64,000 bases of DNA from Enoplosus armatus (lineage: Eukaryota; Chordata; Actinopteri; Centrarchiformes; Enoplosidae). The DNA lies in NCBI RefSeq assembly GCF_043641665.1, contig NC_092193.1, positions 11,896,501 to 11,960,500 on the forward strand, written 5' to 3'. The notes under the pieces are model-generated. The model was not told where the DNA came from. It was given only the letters and a program-made list of their open reading frames with translations, and ran no database searches. The stretch's first letter is position 1. Every line of letters begins with the position of its first letter. Positions 32,801-45,100 of the stretch are shown here, one piece after another. Position numbers and translations under genes: made by a program.

Positions 32801-35800
32801 TGCCAGTACAGATGCTGAACTAGATGAAGCCTCAGTTCCTGTGATCGAGGTTTTGTTCATTTCTGTGGTGTCAGCATTATCATCCATAGGATCACTGAGA
32901 TCCAGTTCCTCATTAAACATGTCTTTCTTGATGTCATCTAGGTCAGGGTCTGTATAGGCAATGATGTCAAATTTCCCAGATGTTAGGAAGTCATCAAGGT
33001 GTAAGTCATTTGTCTCTAGATCTAGGTCTTTGCCATCTTCAGCATCCAAATTTAGGTTTTCCAAGTCAGCATCCACCAAGTCTTTCACCTCCACGTCCTC
33101 AAGATCTTTGACTGCTGATTCTTCTGTATCCAGTTTCTCCTCCACAGCCTCACTGCTGGTCACTGAGACCATCTCATTCTGCCCAGCAGGGGGTGCAGTC
33201 AGGATCATGGATACTACCATGTTCTGGGTCTCACTTGTAGCAGGCTGGCTCATGGATCTCATCAAAGGAGATTGTTTGAGTGTGTTGTTTCCTGACATCT
33301 GGGCTTGCTGATGAAGATTGTCCATGCTGGCAGATAGCTGTACATGGCCAGTGTGACTAACCATGGGGTCGACCATCCTGGGCCCCTGATTTAAAGGGAA
33401 CCTGGAAATGGGTGCTCCGGGAAAGCCTGGTGGCCTTTGACCCTGCAGGTTGGGATCTATGTTGCTTCCTTGCATGGCACCTGGGGGAAATGGCATACGT
33501 GGCCTGTTTTCTGCTGCTCTGTGTCGCAGCTCAATGAAAGGCTGGCCCATTATGTTGTGCTGCTGCACTGGCATACCACGTGGTGGGAAGTGCTGGGGCA
33601 GCCCCATAGGGTTGCCTCCCATACTCTTTGCCATTTCTGCAGACATGGACCGTCTCATTTGAGGAGGGACATCCTGCATTGGGTGTTGCCCCCGGGGAAA
33701 GAACTCTTGGGCCCCATGAGGTCCTAGAACCCCAGTTGGAAATGCAAACCTAAAATAGGATAAAAACATACACAAATAGTGAGGAAGGGCGTTCCTAGAT
33801 TTGTGCTGCATTATCAATCGCAGAAAATCTGAAACACAAAGTGTAATAAAAAGAATAATATCATAACACAAACCTTGGTCCCTGATGTCTCAAATTAGGA
33901 TCTCCAGGATGTGGACCCCGGGGGATTTGTCCGTCATTAGGGAAAGGGACACGCTGATCACCTGGAAAAGGTCCAGGAAACCTCATTGGCCCTCTCATGG
34001 GTCCTTGTCCAGGATAAGGTGGAGGAGGCCGATTGAACATTTCCCCCTGTTGTCCAGGGCCCTCCTGGGGCCAGGGTCGTTGTGTTCCTTGGGCTATGTT
34101 GCCAGCAGGCTCCTGAGGGCCCCTCTCCTGTCGAATAGCACTCCTCTGTTGCTGCTGCTTGAGGATTAGTTCTCTAATTCGTTGTCGCTACAAAAAACAA
34201 CAACACGCATATAGAAATTTAAGCCTTCAAAAACTCAAGGTCAATGGGCCATGTATAGCTAATAATACTGTATTTTTAGTTTTTGGACTACTTAAAAACC
34301 ACAGCTTATGTGTAGCAATGCAAGTCAAATGTCCTTTTTTCCCCCCATTGACCACCATTGCATGCTTTCAATTCTCCAAATGCACACAAAGTTTTCACTT
34401 CCTATACCTAACATGTTCTGATGTAGTGATTAACAAAACATCCATGTCAACTGAAAACTAACTTATTCTTGTAATTTGGCCATCATTCTGATTTGACTTA
34501 GAAACAGTTTACTCACGAACATTGCTGAGAACTAGGGATGTGGCAAGTTTATTTGTTTTATATGCTGTTTATAGTTTGTTTTCTTTTGTGCTTCCCCATG
34601 TCCGTGTAAAAAAAAACAAAAAACAGTTTTACTAGATTTAGTTGAAAATGAAGACAAATATAAAATTATTATCAAATCTATCTAATCTAATTTTTTTCTA
34701 TTCAATTTTGGAGTTCTTGGTCCAACTTTGTTGTAATCCCTCTTTCCATAGAAGATCTGTGTGAGTGCCCTGGTCAGACGTTTCAGGTGTGCTCACTAAA
34801 GGTTTTCCTCCAAATAAATGGTTTACCATAATATTGCTAAAGTGGGAGTTTGTTTAAAAATGTATCTAAAGATCTCAATAACTGACTTGGTGAGTCAAAT
34901 ATTACAATAAGTGATAGCAATGATGGCATATTTAAAAGATATGACCCAGGATGTTAAAAACAAAACAAATCTTAAAAAACATTGTTAAGAAATGACATAC
35001 AATTCATGAAATACCAGAGCAAAAATTGAATTTCAATAGTAATGTATGAATGTTGAGATTTAGAATTGAACATCAACAACAGTATTCATGTACCTGTCTG
35101 AGTCTTTCCTCGCTCTCAGCTAGAACAACACCCTGAGCCTCACTGGAAGCACAGGGCATTTGTGGGTTGTTACACAGTTGACCTGGGTCTTGAGGGATAC
35201 TTCCATTGTTACCCACACCTGAATGATCTTTCATTTCCATTTTCTCTGTCGACTGTGGACGTGGGGTCATAGGGGCTTGATCAAATGGATCATGGCTAGG
35301 TGTCTGACTGGGTCTTCTGGAGGGTGACTGAGTAAATCCATCTTCTGAAACACCAGGGTGTTTTGGTGTTTGTGAGCCTGGATGAGGGAAGGGCTCTTGA
35401 AGCCTGCCTTGAGGTGGAGAGAAAGGATCCTGGCTTCCCATTGGTCCTAGTCTTGGCCCTTGCCTGCTGAGCCCATCAGGAACAGGCCGTGGGGTCCCTG
35501 GAGGCTGGGCGTAGGGGTCATTAAGCATCGGTCTGGGAACCCCAGGCTGTGAAAACATGTCAATACTCCCTGGCCTTGATGTCCCAGGTGTACTAGTAAA
35601 TGGCTCTATTTGCCCCCTCTGGCTACCTGGGGACTTGGAAAACCTGTCTCCCACAGAGGGCCGTGGAGTACCTGGCGGCTGAGCATAAGGGTCCACTGAG
35701 TGGGAAGGTGACATCCTCTGTCCAGGGTGCGACTGATGAGTGAACTGGTTCATCCCACTGGGGCGAGGAGTAGAAGGAGCCTGTGAATAAGGGTCTGATG

Positions 35801-38800
35801 ATGGGCTAGGGGTGTTTGAAGGCTGTCCATAGTTGTCATGTGGACGTGGGGTGCCGGGAGGTCTGGCATAGGGCTCAAAAAATGGGCGAGGTTGAGCACC
35901 GGGTTCATTGATGGATCGTTGGTTACCTGTAGACTGACAGAAAGGGTCACCAGTTTGCTTGTTGGGAGGCTGGGCAAAGGGGTCATATGTGAAGTGGTCA
36001 GGCCTTGGAGTGGAAGGTGCATGAGCATAGGGATTTCTAGACATTTGAGTCATTGGACCTGGCTGAGCAAATGAGTGCACCTGAGGGAGATGCTGGCCCA
36101 TTCTTGGAGGACTGGTGAAGTTGTCATTCCCAGATGGTCTTGGGGTATGCGGAGGCTGAGCATAGGGGTCATTCTGCTGATTTTGGGAGAACCTGTCAGT
36201 AGGATGTGGACCTGATCGGTTGAAAGGATCCTGAGCCTGAGGAGGGGGCATAGGTGTTTTGAACAGAGGGACCGAGCCAGACTCATTACTTCCAGGGATT
36301 GGTGCTAATAAAGGCCTTGAGTAAGGGTCAGACAGAATCATCCTGTTCTGGGCCATGCGCTGATAGGCCTCATTCCTTATCATGGGTCTTGAGTATGGGT
36401 CCCTGCCTGGAGAACCCATTGGAGGTCTTCCCTGAGCAGCCTGACTGGCCCTGGGGGGACCCATGGGCTTCAGGAAAGGGTCCATTTCCCCAGTTGGCCT
36501 TGGGGTGTCAGGAGGTTTGGCATAAGGGTCACTGCTCATGGATGTTGGAGAGCCAAAAGATTCATGAGCAGGAGAGGGCCTCCCTCTGTCCTGCTGCTCC
36601 ATCAAGGAGGTGGGTGATTTACCAGATTCCACAGGCATTCTGCGACATGTATTTGGCCCGAGAGTTGGCGGTCTTGGGGTCCCAACCATCTTGGCATATG
36701 GGTCCCATGGAGAAGAGGGTCTGGAACCAGAGGAACCTGGTGAGAATACCTGTGGGGACTGAGGTTGGGAGGAAGGGCCAGATGGAGGGGGTGGAGGGGG
36801 TCGTAAGAACACATCCTCTGGAGGGCCTGAAGTGGGTGTTCCTGGTAACTGCGGCCTGGCAAAGCCTTCTTTAGAGTTGAGCTGCTGTATGGGGGACATG
36901 CTGCCATTGCTGGGCTGGGAGGCTGGACTCTGGTTACCACTGTTGTTGCCATCTCCCTCTGACTGGCTGTTGGTCTGCTGCTGTTGTTGTTGCTGTTGCT
37001 GCAGTTGCTCATTCTTAACTTGCTCCAATTTCTGTGTGGCTTCAATTTTGGCTTGTTGTTTGCTTTTCTGCCTCATTTGCTGTTGGAAGGGCACAGTGAA
37101 AAGTGGGATTAGACATCAGAAGGGATGCAGCAAATATCAGTCTCATGCCAAAAATGAACTGGACCTACTAACCACCAATGTCATCAGGGTTAATGTGGAG
37201 GATAGTGCAGTTGTTTAGGGAGCTTTACTAAACCACCACTTCTTAGCTGTCTTAATATAAAGTGGACCTGCCGCTGCATTCGCTGACTTCATTGCATACA
37301 CTCTTACCTGTCTAAACTTCCACTCTTGTTCATGCTCTGACTCTTTTGGTTTCAAAGGGTCTTTAAACAGCAGTTCTGTGTCTAGTGGTATGTTGGGATC
37401 AAACACCTCAGGGGGCTGTTGCTGCGGATGGTGCCTCTTCACCGTCTCATTCGACATCTGGACTTTGTTGATGCGCAGGGCTGCTCGGTTATCTCTTGCC
37501 TTTTGCTAAACAGCAAATCAATCACAATTGAAAAGCAAAAACACATCAGACATAAATACTTCAGTAACAGAAGATAGCAGAAAAAAAGACGTTACCTATA
37601 CAACCTTAAATCTCCTAACTTTCTCCTAAATTTCCGTCATACTACCACAAAAACTGGTATGCATGTAACATTAAATTCTCTTTCATAGCATTTTTAAATC
37701 AAGAACAGGTCTTTGAAACTGGCCTCTGCCAGATGAAATTACTTCTGGTGAACTTAATTACTGAAACCATAGTGAGTTCTGACACTGAGCAGGGCTTTCT
37801 ATGTTAATTAGTTCATCTGTGAATGGCCAGATTTCAAATTGCATTGGCAAGAGGCAAGAGGCCAGATGCGATAAAGGAGTCTGCCTTCTGCATACTAATA
37901 TGGAAGTGCAACTAGTAGTGATAGTTTGATATCTAGCATGGTTCAAAGTGTTTAGTAGAAGAAAACTGGCAAATTCAACAGTGTGAGTGATCTTACCACA
38001 TATGGGGCCCTGTCTTGTGAACTAGCTTTCCTCCAAAGTTTAGCAATTTGCTTTACTCTTGTAGACCAGTCTGTGGAAAGAATAAATGGAGGAGTTGTCA
38101 TGCCAACAGTCTCACAGAAAATACATGGTATTTTTGTACTGTGTAGCTGAGACAGTTCAGTGGGTACACCCAAACAAATACCCAGAAATAACAGCAATGG
38201 TGACAATAGAAAACATGGACAAAGGGGAAATATACATGTTAAGTCATATACAAACCTGGGTATTCTTCTTTGAGGTTTGGGAAATTGACATTGGTATATA
38301 GGACGGGTGCTACAGTGGCTAGCTCTCCAAGTGTCTCCTCCTTCTCCCACTTGAGTGTACTCCTTTGAGCATTTGACATGGCTTCAGTCTCTCCCTCAGG
38401 CAGAGATCCAGGGGGCGTAGGGCCGGGGCCATGGGCAGGGGAGGGCCATGAACCAACTGCCTCTCTAGGCATCTGATTAAACTTTCTATCTCTGTAACAA
38501 CAAAGGAGAATGGCTCATCTTTAATCACAACACTCTGGTGGTTTTGCAGAGCGAAAAAAGAAAAATCGAGTATTTAATATTGTAAAGGAAGGAGGCAGTA
38601 CATTACCTTGGATTGTCAGTGAAAGGCATACGGTTAAGGGGAGAGAAATTTTCTGGGATGCAGGGCCCTGCTCCTGGATTTGTCGGGAAGCGTTGGTTTG
38701 GTCCCATCATACCATTGATCATTGGCATCCTTGGAAACATGGGATTCCCTACACACATGATTTAAGAGGTGAATTAGATGCATAGATTTTCAAAAACAAC

Positions 38801-39023
38801 AGAGTCAAATGCCATCTCTGACAACGGCAAGGTGCTTAATGATGTACCTGCATTGGAGTGAGGCATACTAGTGCCAGGTGTGGAAGGGAGGGGCCCTGGA
38901 CCCTGGGGGTGAGGCACCTGTGGTGGTGGAGGTGGTTGGCTAGTGCTGGGGCTAAGGACTGCTGTGAAGAGATCCTCCACATCTTTGCCCTCCAGCTCTG
39001 TAACAGAGTGTAACAGTACAATG

Positions 39024-39118
<95 letters not shown>

Positions 39119-42100
39119 CCCATTAAGGTAGGAGTAAAGGTGGGTAAAATTAATAAACTGCAATGTCAGAATTCATTCCTCCAGTGTGCTACAGCTATGC
39201 TATGATACTGAACCATGGTCCAATTGCAAACAACACCGCATAGGGAGTTCACAGTCACATTAATTAGTGTAAGAAAACAGTGGATAAAAGCTTAAAGTTT
39301 TGCAAGAAAGGATGAAATTACAAACCTGGAATTTTGTAAAGTTTGCTGAGAATTGATTCTGAAACAACGAAAGAATTAGAGAAAACAGATCATTACTTGT
39401 CCTGCATGAAGTTTTAAAATAACTGTAAAACAACTGAAAGTGTCTGGATGTCTGATCTCCCACACTGACCATCAGTGACCATCTTGTCTAGCTCTGGGCT
39501 AAGAATGCCGTCCAGGGGTTCCTCTGGGAGGGTTCGAGGTGTCCTCCGGCCAGCCTGAGACTGGGGTGCCACCAGGGAACCGTCTGTCAGGGGCCCGATG
39601 TCCAGACCAGCTGTGGAAACACACAAAGACATACAAAAACAAATCATAACATGCACACACCCGCACACACAAACACACACACAAAGCAAACAACAACATA
39701 CGCAACCAAGAACGTGGTCATAAATATAGACTTGAAGTAAGAACATGTTTATTGTCTTAACAGCCTGTTGAATGCAATCAAAACTGAACAGTACATGATT
39801 ACAGCTCCTTAGGGTTCCTGTGTTGTTTAAAAGGACTGTTTTGGGAACTGTGAAGAGACAGACAGGTCAAACTAATTCTCAGTAAAAGGTACACAAACAC
39901 ACTACAGGTTTGTGTAGGCAAATATTGTTCTGGCCCATCAATTACATTGGTCAATTTCTTTAAAAAGGAAGCCATGCAACCTTCATCAGCTTTTAAAATC
40001 GCTGATCCAATCCGTAAAAAAAACATTATAAATAATCTGGGTTACTAAACTGCAAGCAGATTAATCAAAATTATGCCGGAATATCTCAAGCTTGTTACAT
40101 TATACAGCATAACTATCACTGCAAACAACTCTTTTCTTACACTTCACATTTCATCTATACTTTTTTCAACACAAAGCTTTCACCAACATAAGGATAGTTG
40201 GACCCATGAGTTGGCAATGTCTGTATTAGAACCCCATCAGGCATTTAAGATGAACAAAGTAGTTTTTACAAAGAAGGAAGGACATGTACTGCGGTGCTTT
40301 TTGTCATGCAGCCGCAGAACTGAGAACAGAAGACCTTCACAGTCTTCAGGAACTGGAAGGACATTCGCCAAGGCCACTTGTTCTCTAAATTGCTTGGTTC
40401 TAAATTGCTCATTTCTTGAATGCCAGGATGTCTTTGTCAGTTTGTTTCTTTGCTATCTTGAAGACATCTCTGACAAGGCAGCTATGAATTCTCTCATTTA
40501 TTTAAGAAATGTCACCACTATGAAAGGGGTTTAGGAGGCTCACAAACAAAGACTGACATACCATACACATTTGAGTGAATACTGTGCACTGGGTTAGGTA
40601 AGCACTACGCAATTAATGAGGGTTAAAGCAATCTGAAATGGTTGAGAAAAGCTAAGTATGAAGCAGCTTATATACATGCACACTCAAATAGAGACACACA
40701 CCGTAAGAGAGGAAGACTGCACTAAAGCAAGGGATTAGTAGGCCATAGCACCCTTACCAAAAGGAGGAGGTGAGCTGTCAACCTGGAAGGAGCAAAAATC
40801 AAGACCTACAAGAACCCAAAACCAGATAAAATGAGTGAAAAAATAGTGAAGACAGAACAAGCACAACACGCTTCAGACAATGCAAACAAACAAAAGATAA
40901 AACCAAAGATGAACAAAAAGTATTGTTAAAGAATGTGACATTAAAAAAAATCATTAAGTGATGAAAGCAAAATAAACTTGTTGTCTGAGGAAATTTCTGA
41001 AACCGCGAGGAAAATATTTTATAAACCCACGGCTAGGTGACTATTAATAATTTCTTGCCACTGTGACTGCCTGTGAGATACATGACGCACCAGAGTCACT
41101 GCTTGGCTTTCCGAGCATTCCCAAGATGTCTGCATCAGTGTTCAGAACATCAGATAGATCAACTAATGGTTCCTCAGACGTCTCTGTAGATGGGGGAAAA
41201 AAGGAACAAAAAAAGAAAGAAAAACCAAACCGTCACAAATCATAATTGATGACGATGTTGAACGGACATGAGAATGTGATTTGGAACCATTTGTTTGGGT
41301 GCCACATGTAGAAGGTCTTGAGGAAACTGTATGTAAACAAAAGCTAAATCGACTGGCCTCTGAAAGACTTGAAATGTACTACACCAAATGTATTTTCCAA
41401 GAGTATCATTTAACTAATCAAAGTGACTCTAGATATGAACTATAATGCTGGGATATCAACATACTAAACATGTTTAAAATGGACAACACAGTTCTCTATT
41501 TTAAACATTATGGATTTCATCATTCAATAAAGTTTTTCTGGAACTAAAAACTCTTTTGGTCTCAAGCTTTGCATCACTTTCTATAAACTCAAAATAAAGA
41601 AATGAAAAAAAAAAAAAAAGGACTGACTGCAAATACATTTTGCAAACTCTGACAAAATGCTCCTCCCGTAAGCATGGCATGACACATCAGTTCTATGCTA
41701 CTTCTATGCTATGTCTTTTTCCTTAAGAATTTATGTACAATACAAAACAGAATTTAAAAAGTTATTCGGTTGAAAAATCACACCATTATCAGAAGGTCAC
41801 AGTGTCTTATTTTTTCTCTATTTTCTTTGATACTTTTCACTCTTTCAAATAGCAGCACACCATTTTCTGAACTGAAAAAATCAGCCTCAGACCTAGTAGT
41901 ACCACTCATGATAACAGCTATCTTTTATTTTTAAACCACATTACTGGATTTGAGTTGGTATCTCTCAAAATAATTCTACTTTGTTTTGTTACTTACAATT
42001 ATTGTAAGCTAAAACTAAACTTTTTTACTACTTAATATTCAATAACAAAAATTGATTGAAGATTGCCCATTAAATAGAACTAAAGCTTAAGTGTTGCCAG

Positions 42101-45100
42101 ATACATTTGAAATTTGCTTCTTAGCTAAACAACTGCATGAATGTTTTGTTATATATGTATTTGCTAATAAAAAGGTTTTAAGCTGTGCTGCCCTCTGACA
42201 CATTTGCCACACATTCAGGTGTGCAGCAATTTGACAATCTTTGCCAATATAAAAAACTGAGGAGGTAAAAGATTTGATATGAAATTTGTTGGACTAAGTT
42301 TAACAAGTTCAGGTATTTTAATAACTTGGAACCAGATCATACTGGGCCCTGTCCCAATTCGCCTCACACTGATTTGATATGCATCACACTACATGATGCA
42401 ATAGGATGCAATTCAAACACAAGACAATCCCAGTTTACTTCTACTGCAGTTTAGCCACTGGTTGCGTCAAGGAAAGCAATGTTCAGTCTTGTAGTTCATT
42501 GTAATTGTTTTCTGCTGGTTAAATTAAGTACACATTGGTTTCAGTAGTAGATTTTGACTGTGCATAGATGTTAATGAGCTGTGTTGACAAACAGTTTGAT
42601 GGTGGTGGCTGTGCTCCATTTGGCCGTGTTTGTGTGCTGCATAGTACGCAGCGCCAATGATGATGGCAGATAGGATGTGGAATCTCTATCAGTTGATGTG
42701 AAAACAGTGACAAGTAGTGTGGCTGAAGCTTCTTGTTGAGGAGGGAGTTGCACTAAGAATATTATAAAGGTAACGATCATGTTCTAATTTGATCTGTGGA
42801 CAGCTTGAAACACAGTATACCTTTTCCATTTGGAATCGGCTCTGACAAGCCACTGTTACTATACTGTTTCAGGCACATGGCACATTGTTTTCTGACTGCA
42901 CAACCAGTCATTCTAGTCAGGAAAAGGGGAACGTTCCATTTCATGTAAAATTGAGAGCAAGACACAGAGTGAGTGGGCAGGCAAGATAGAGCAAGCTTGC
43001 AGAGAGAACAGAAACTTTGATACTTATGGAGTGAAAGTCTGTGTAATTCCTTAGTGTAGCAGTAAATTGAATGGTGCCGCAGTTGCACAAATGAGTCTGA
43101 ACGCTAATGGCCAGAGATTAACCTTTGACACTTTGACTTTGTCTTGTATGAATGAGTGAAATGCGGTTTGAACATGTATTGAAAAGGGTTAATACTCTCA
43201 CTGGATGAGGACACTTGCATAGACAAGGGAGAGAAATGTATGGAATAACAGAACATTGTTAGGTGCCAGTAAGAAATATCCTTTAGAAGTAAGAATAAAG
43301 GATACCCCTGTTGTGTCAGGCTTTTCCAATACCTGCATTGATTCCTCTGCAGCACACTAATTTAAGGCATTCTCAGTTTTTTGGTCTTATCTAATATTTA
43401 GTCCAACACACCGCGCTTTGAATCAATGAATGATTACATCCCTTGTCCTGGTGAACTGAAGTAATGTGTATACGTACGTGCTGCTGCCGGCCTGGTGGGA
43501 AGGGATGTCATTGAGGCGCTGAGCAGGGGGTCTGATGAAGGGTCCAGGAAGCTGGTGGTGGGCTGCTTCCTCTCCACTCGGCCCTGCCCTTCTTCCAGTA
43601 AACCCGATTCGACCCCCTGATGCCTGCTCTGCTTGCTTTTGTCCAGTAGGTCCTTTCCAAAGAATGCCTCCTGAACATGACAACACAAAGCACTGGTCAA
43701 ATCTCTGTGTTGACACTTTTCTTCAGGAACTGTCAGCTTACCTTTCTTGACATCCTTCTTGGGAAATACATCACCGTGTCACATAGGGATTATTCAGCAC
43801 ACATTGAAGGCCCATGAGAACTGGCCGAAGAGAAACAGAGCTCTGAAACTAAGAGTCATGTTGTAACTGACCTCACTCTTGTCAGCACCTACCTCCCCCA
43901 ACCACTTATACCCACAAGTCATTTACTATCCTCAGCGACATGCAACTGCAGCTCCCTGCTGCACCGAGACATTAAAAGCCCAACGTGTTGCCGTTTAAAA
44001 AATTAATGAAATGTGCTTCACCGTGTTGGACCTTTAGCTTAGACTGAACACCCCCCTACTATGGTGGGATAAAGAGCAGCACTGACAGCTGCCAGTGGCT
44101 TAATGCACATCACATATCTATGTTTTGGCCAACAAAAGGTGACACTGGGATACTGGCTAGAGACACAGAGCCTCAAAGTCATCTCCAGTTAAGCTTTTGT
44201 ATGTCAATTCACAACCCAGACAGAAGCCATTTAAAGAGCCTGATAAGAGACGAGTATCCTCCACAGCGAGTTCCTTTAGGCTGTTTAGCTTTCAAAAAAA
44301 GCTAACAGAAGGGGCACCGTGCACCAAAGTTCTGTAAGTGGTTTCCAGGCAATGTACTTTGGATTCCCAACCTTCCCAAGGGTGAGATAAAACGCATTTT
44401 ATGAAGATATGGCATGACAAGACCAGACAATCTGTGCATATGAATGGGAGGCTTGCATAACAATAAACCAAAAAAGATCTGCAATCAACTGATGAAAGTG
44501 CAGTTTTAACTAACTAATGCAATATTTTTTTCTTGTAACGAATGTGCCTTTTAGAATATGCAATGTTTAAGATATGGCACCTGTGTTAGCAAAATGGACT
44601 GAGTGAAAGTAATTGTTGATTATTATTAAAGTTAGTTATTTGTAGATATTCTTTTACAAAATTGAGATAGAATTCTTAATCAAATCATCTTTTTTAAAGA
44701 CACTGATCACAGAGTTATAATACACAATACACAATATGGATTCATGGAGGTTATACACAGATATTAAAATGTCATGTTATATGCCCATTCTGTTTATACA
44801 AAGTATTAGTTTACTGTTCCTGTCAAACAGTAAGAGTGTGCTATCAAAGGTGACAGACCTGCAGGTAGGTGGGAAAAGCTTCCTCCAGTTTTGTTTTCTT
44901 CTTTCGGTAGCGTTTCTTTATTTTTTCTGGGACTTCTGGTCCAGTGGGCGTCTCATCCACAGGGGTATCAGGCAGAGCCTCTGTCCATCCTACTACAAAG
45001 AAAAGAATTACATCACATAAACACATAAATTGACAGATCCAGGGATAATCTATTGTAATACAGATATGTGTATATATTATTGGTGTACGGACCCTCCTCT

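Noticed and set aside
35260..36720. Repeat array as a CRISPR or satellite array
   Set aside because: The units are protein-coding and degenerate at the DNA level, inside a eukaryotic exon.
36299..36874. 191-codon open frame on the plus strand
   Set aside because: It is antisense to kmt2c exon 30 and comes from the Pro-rich repeat composition; the minus-strand frame matches KMT2C throughout.
40758..40782. A 25-nt exon using the nearer acceptor CTCCTTCCAG
   Set aside because: It would give an immediate in-frame TGA after exon 21. The upstream acceptor gives an open 48-nt exon instead.
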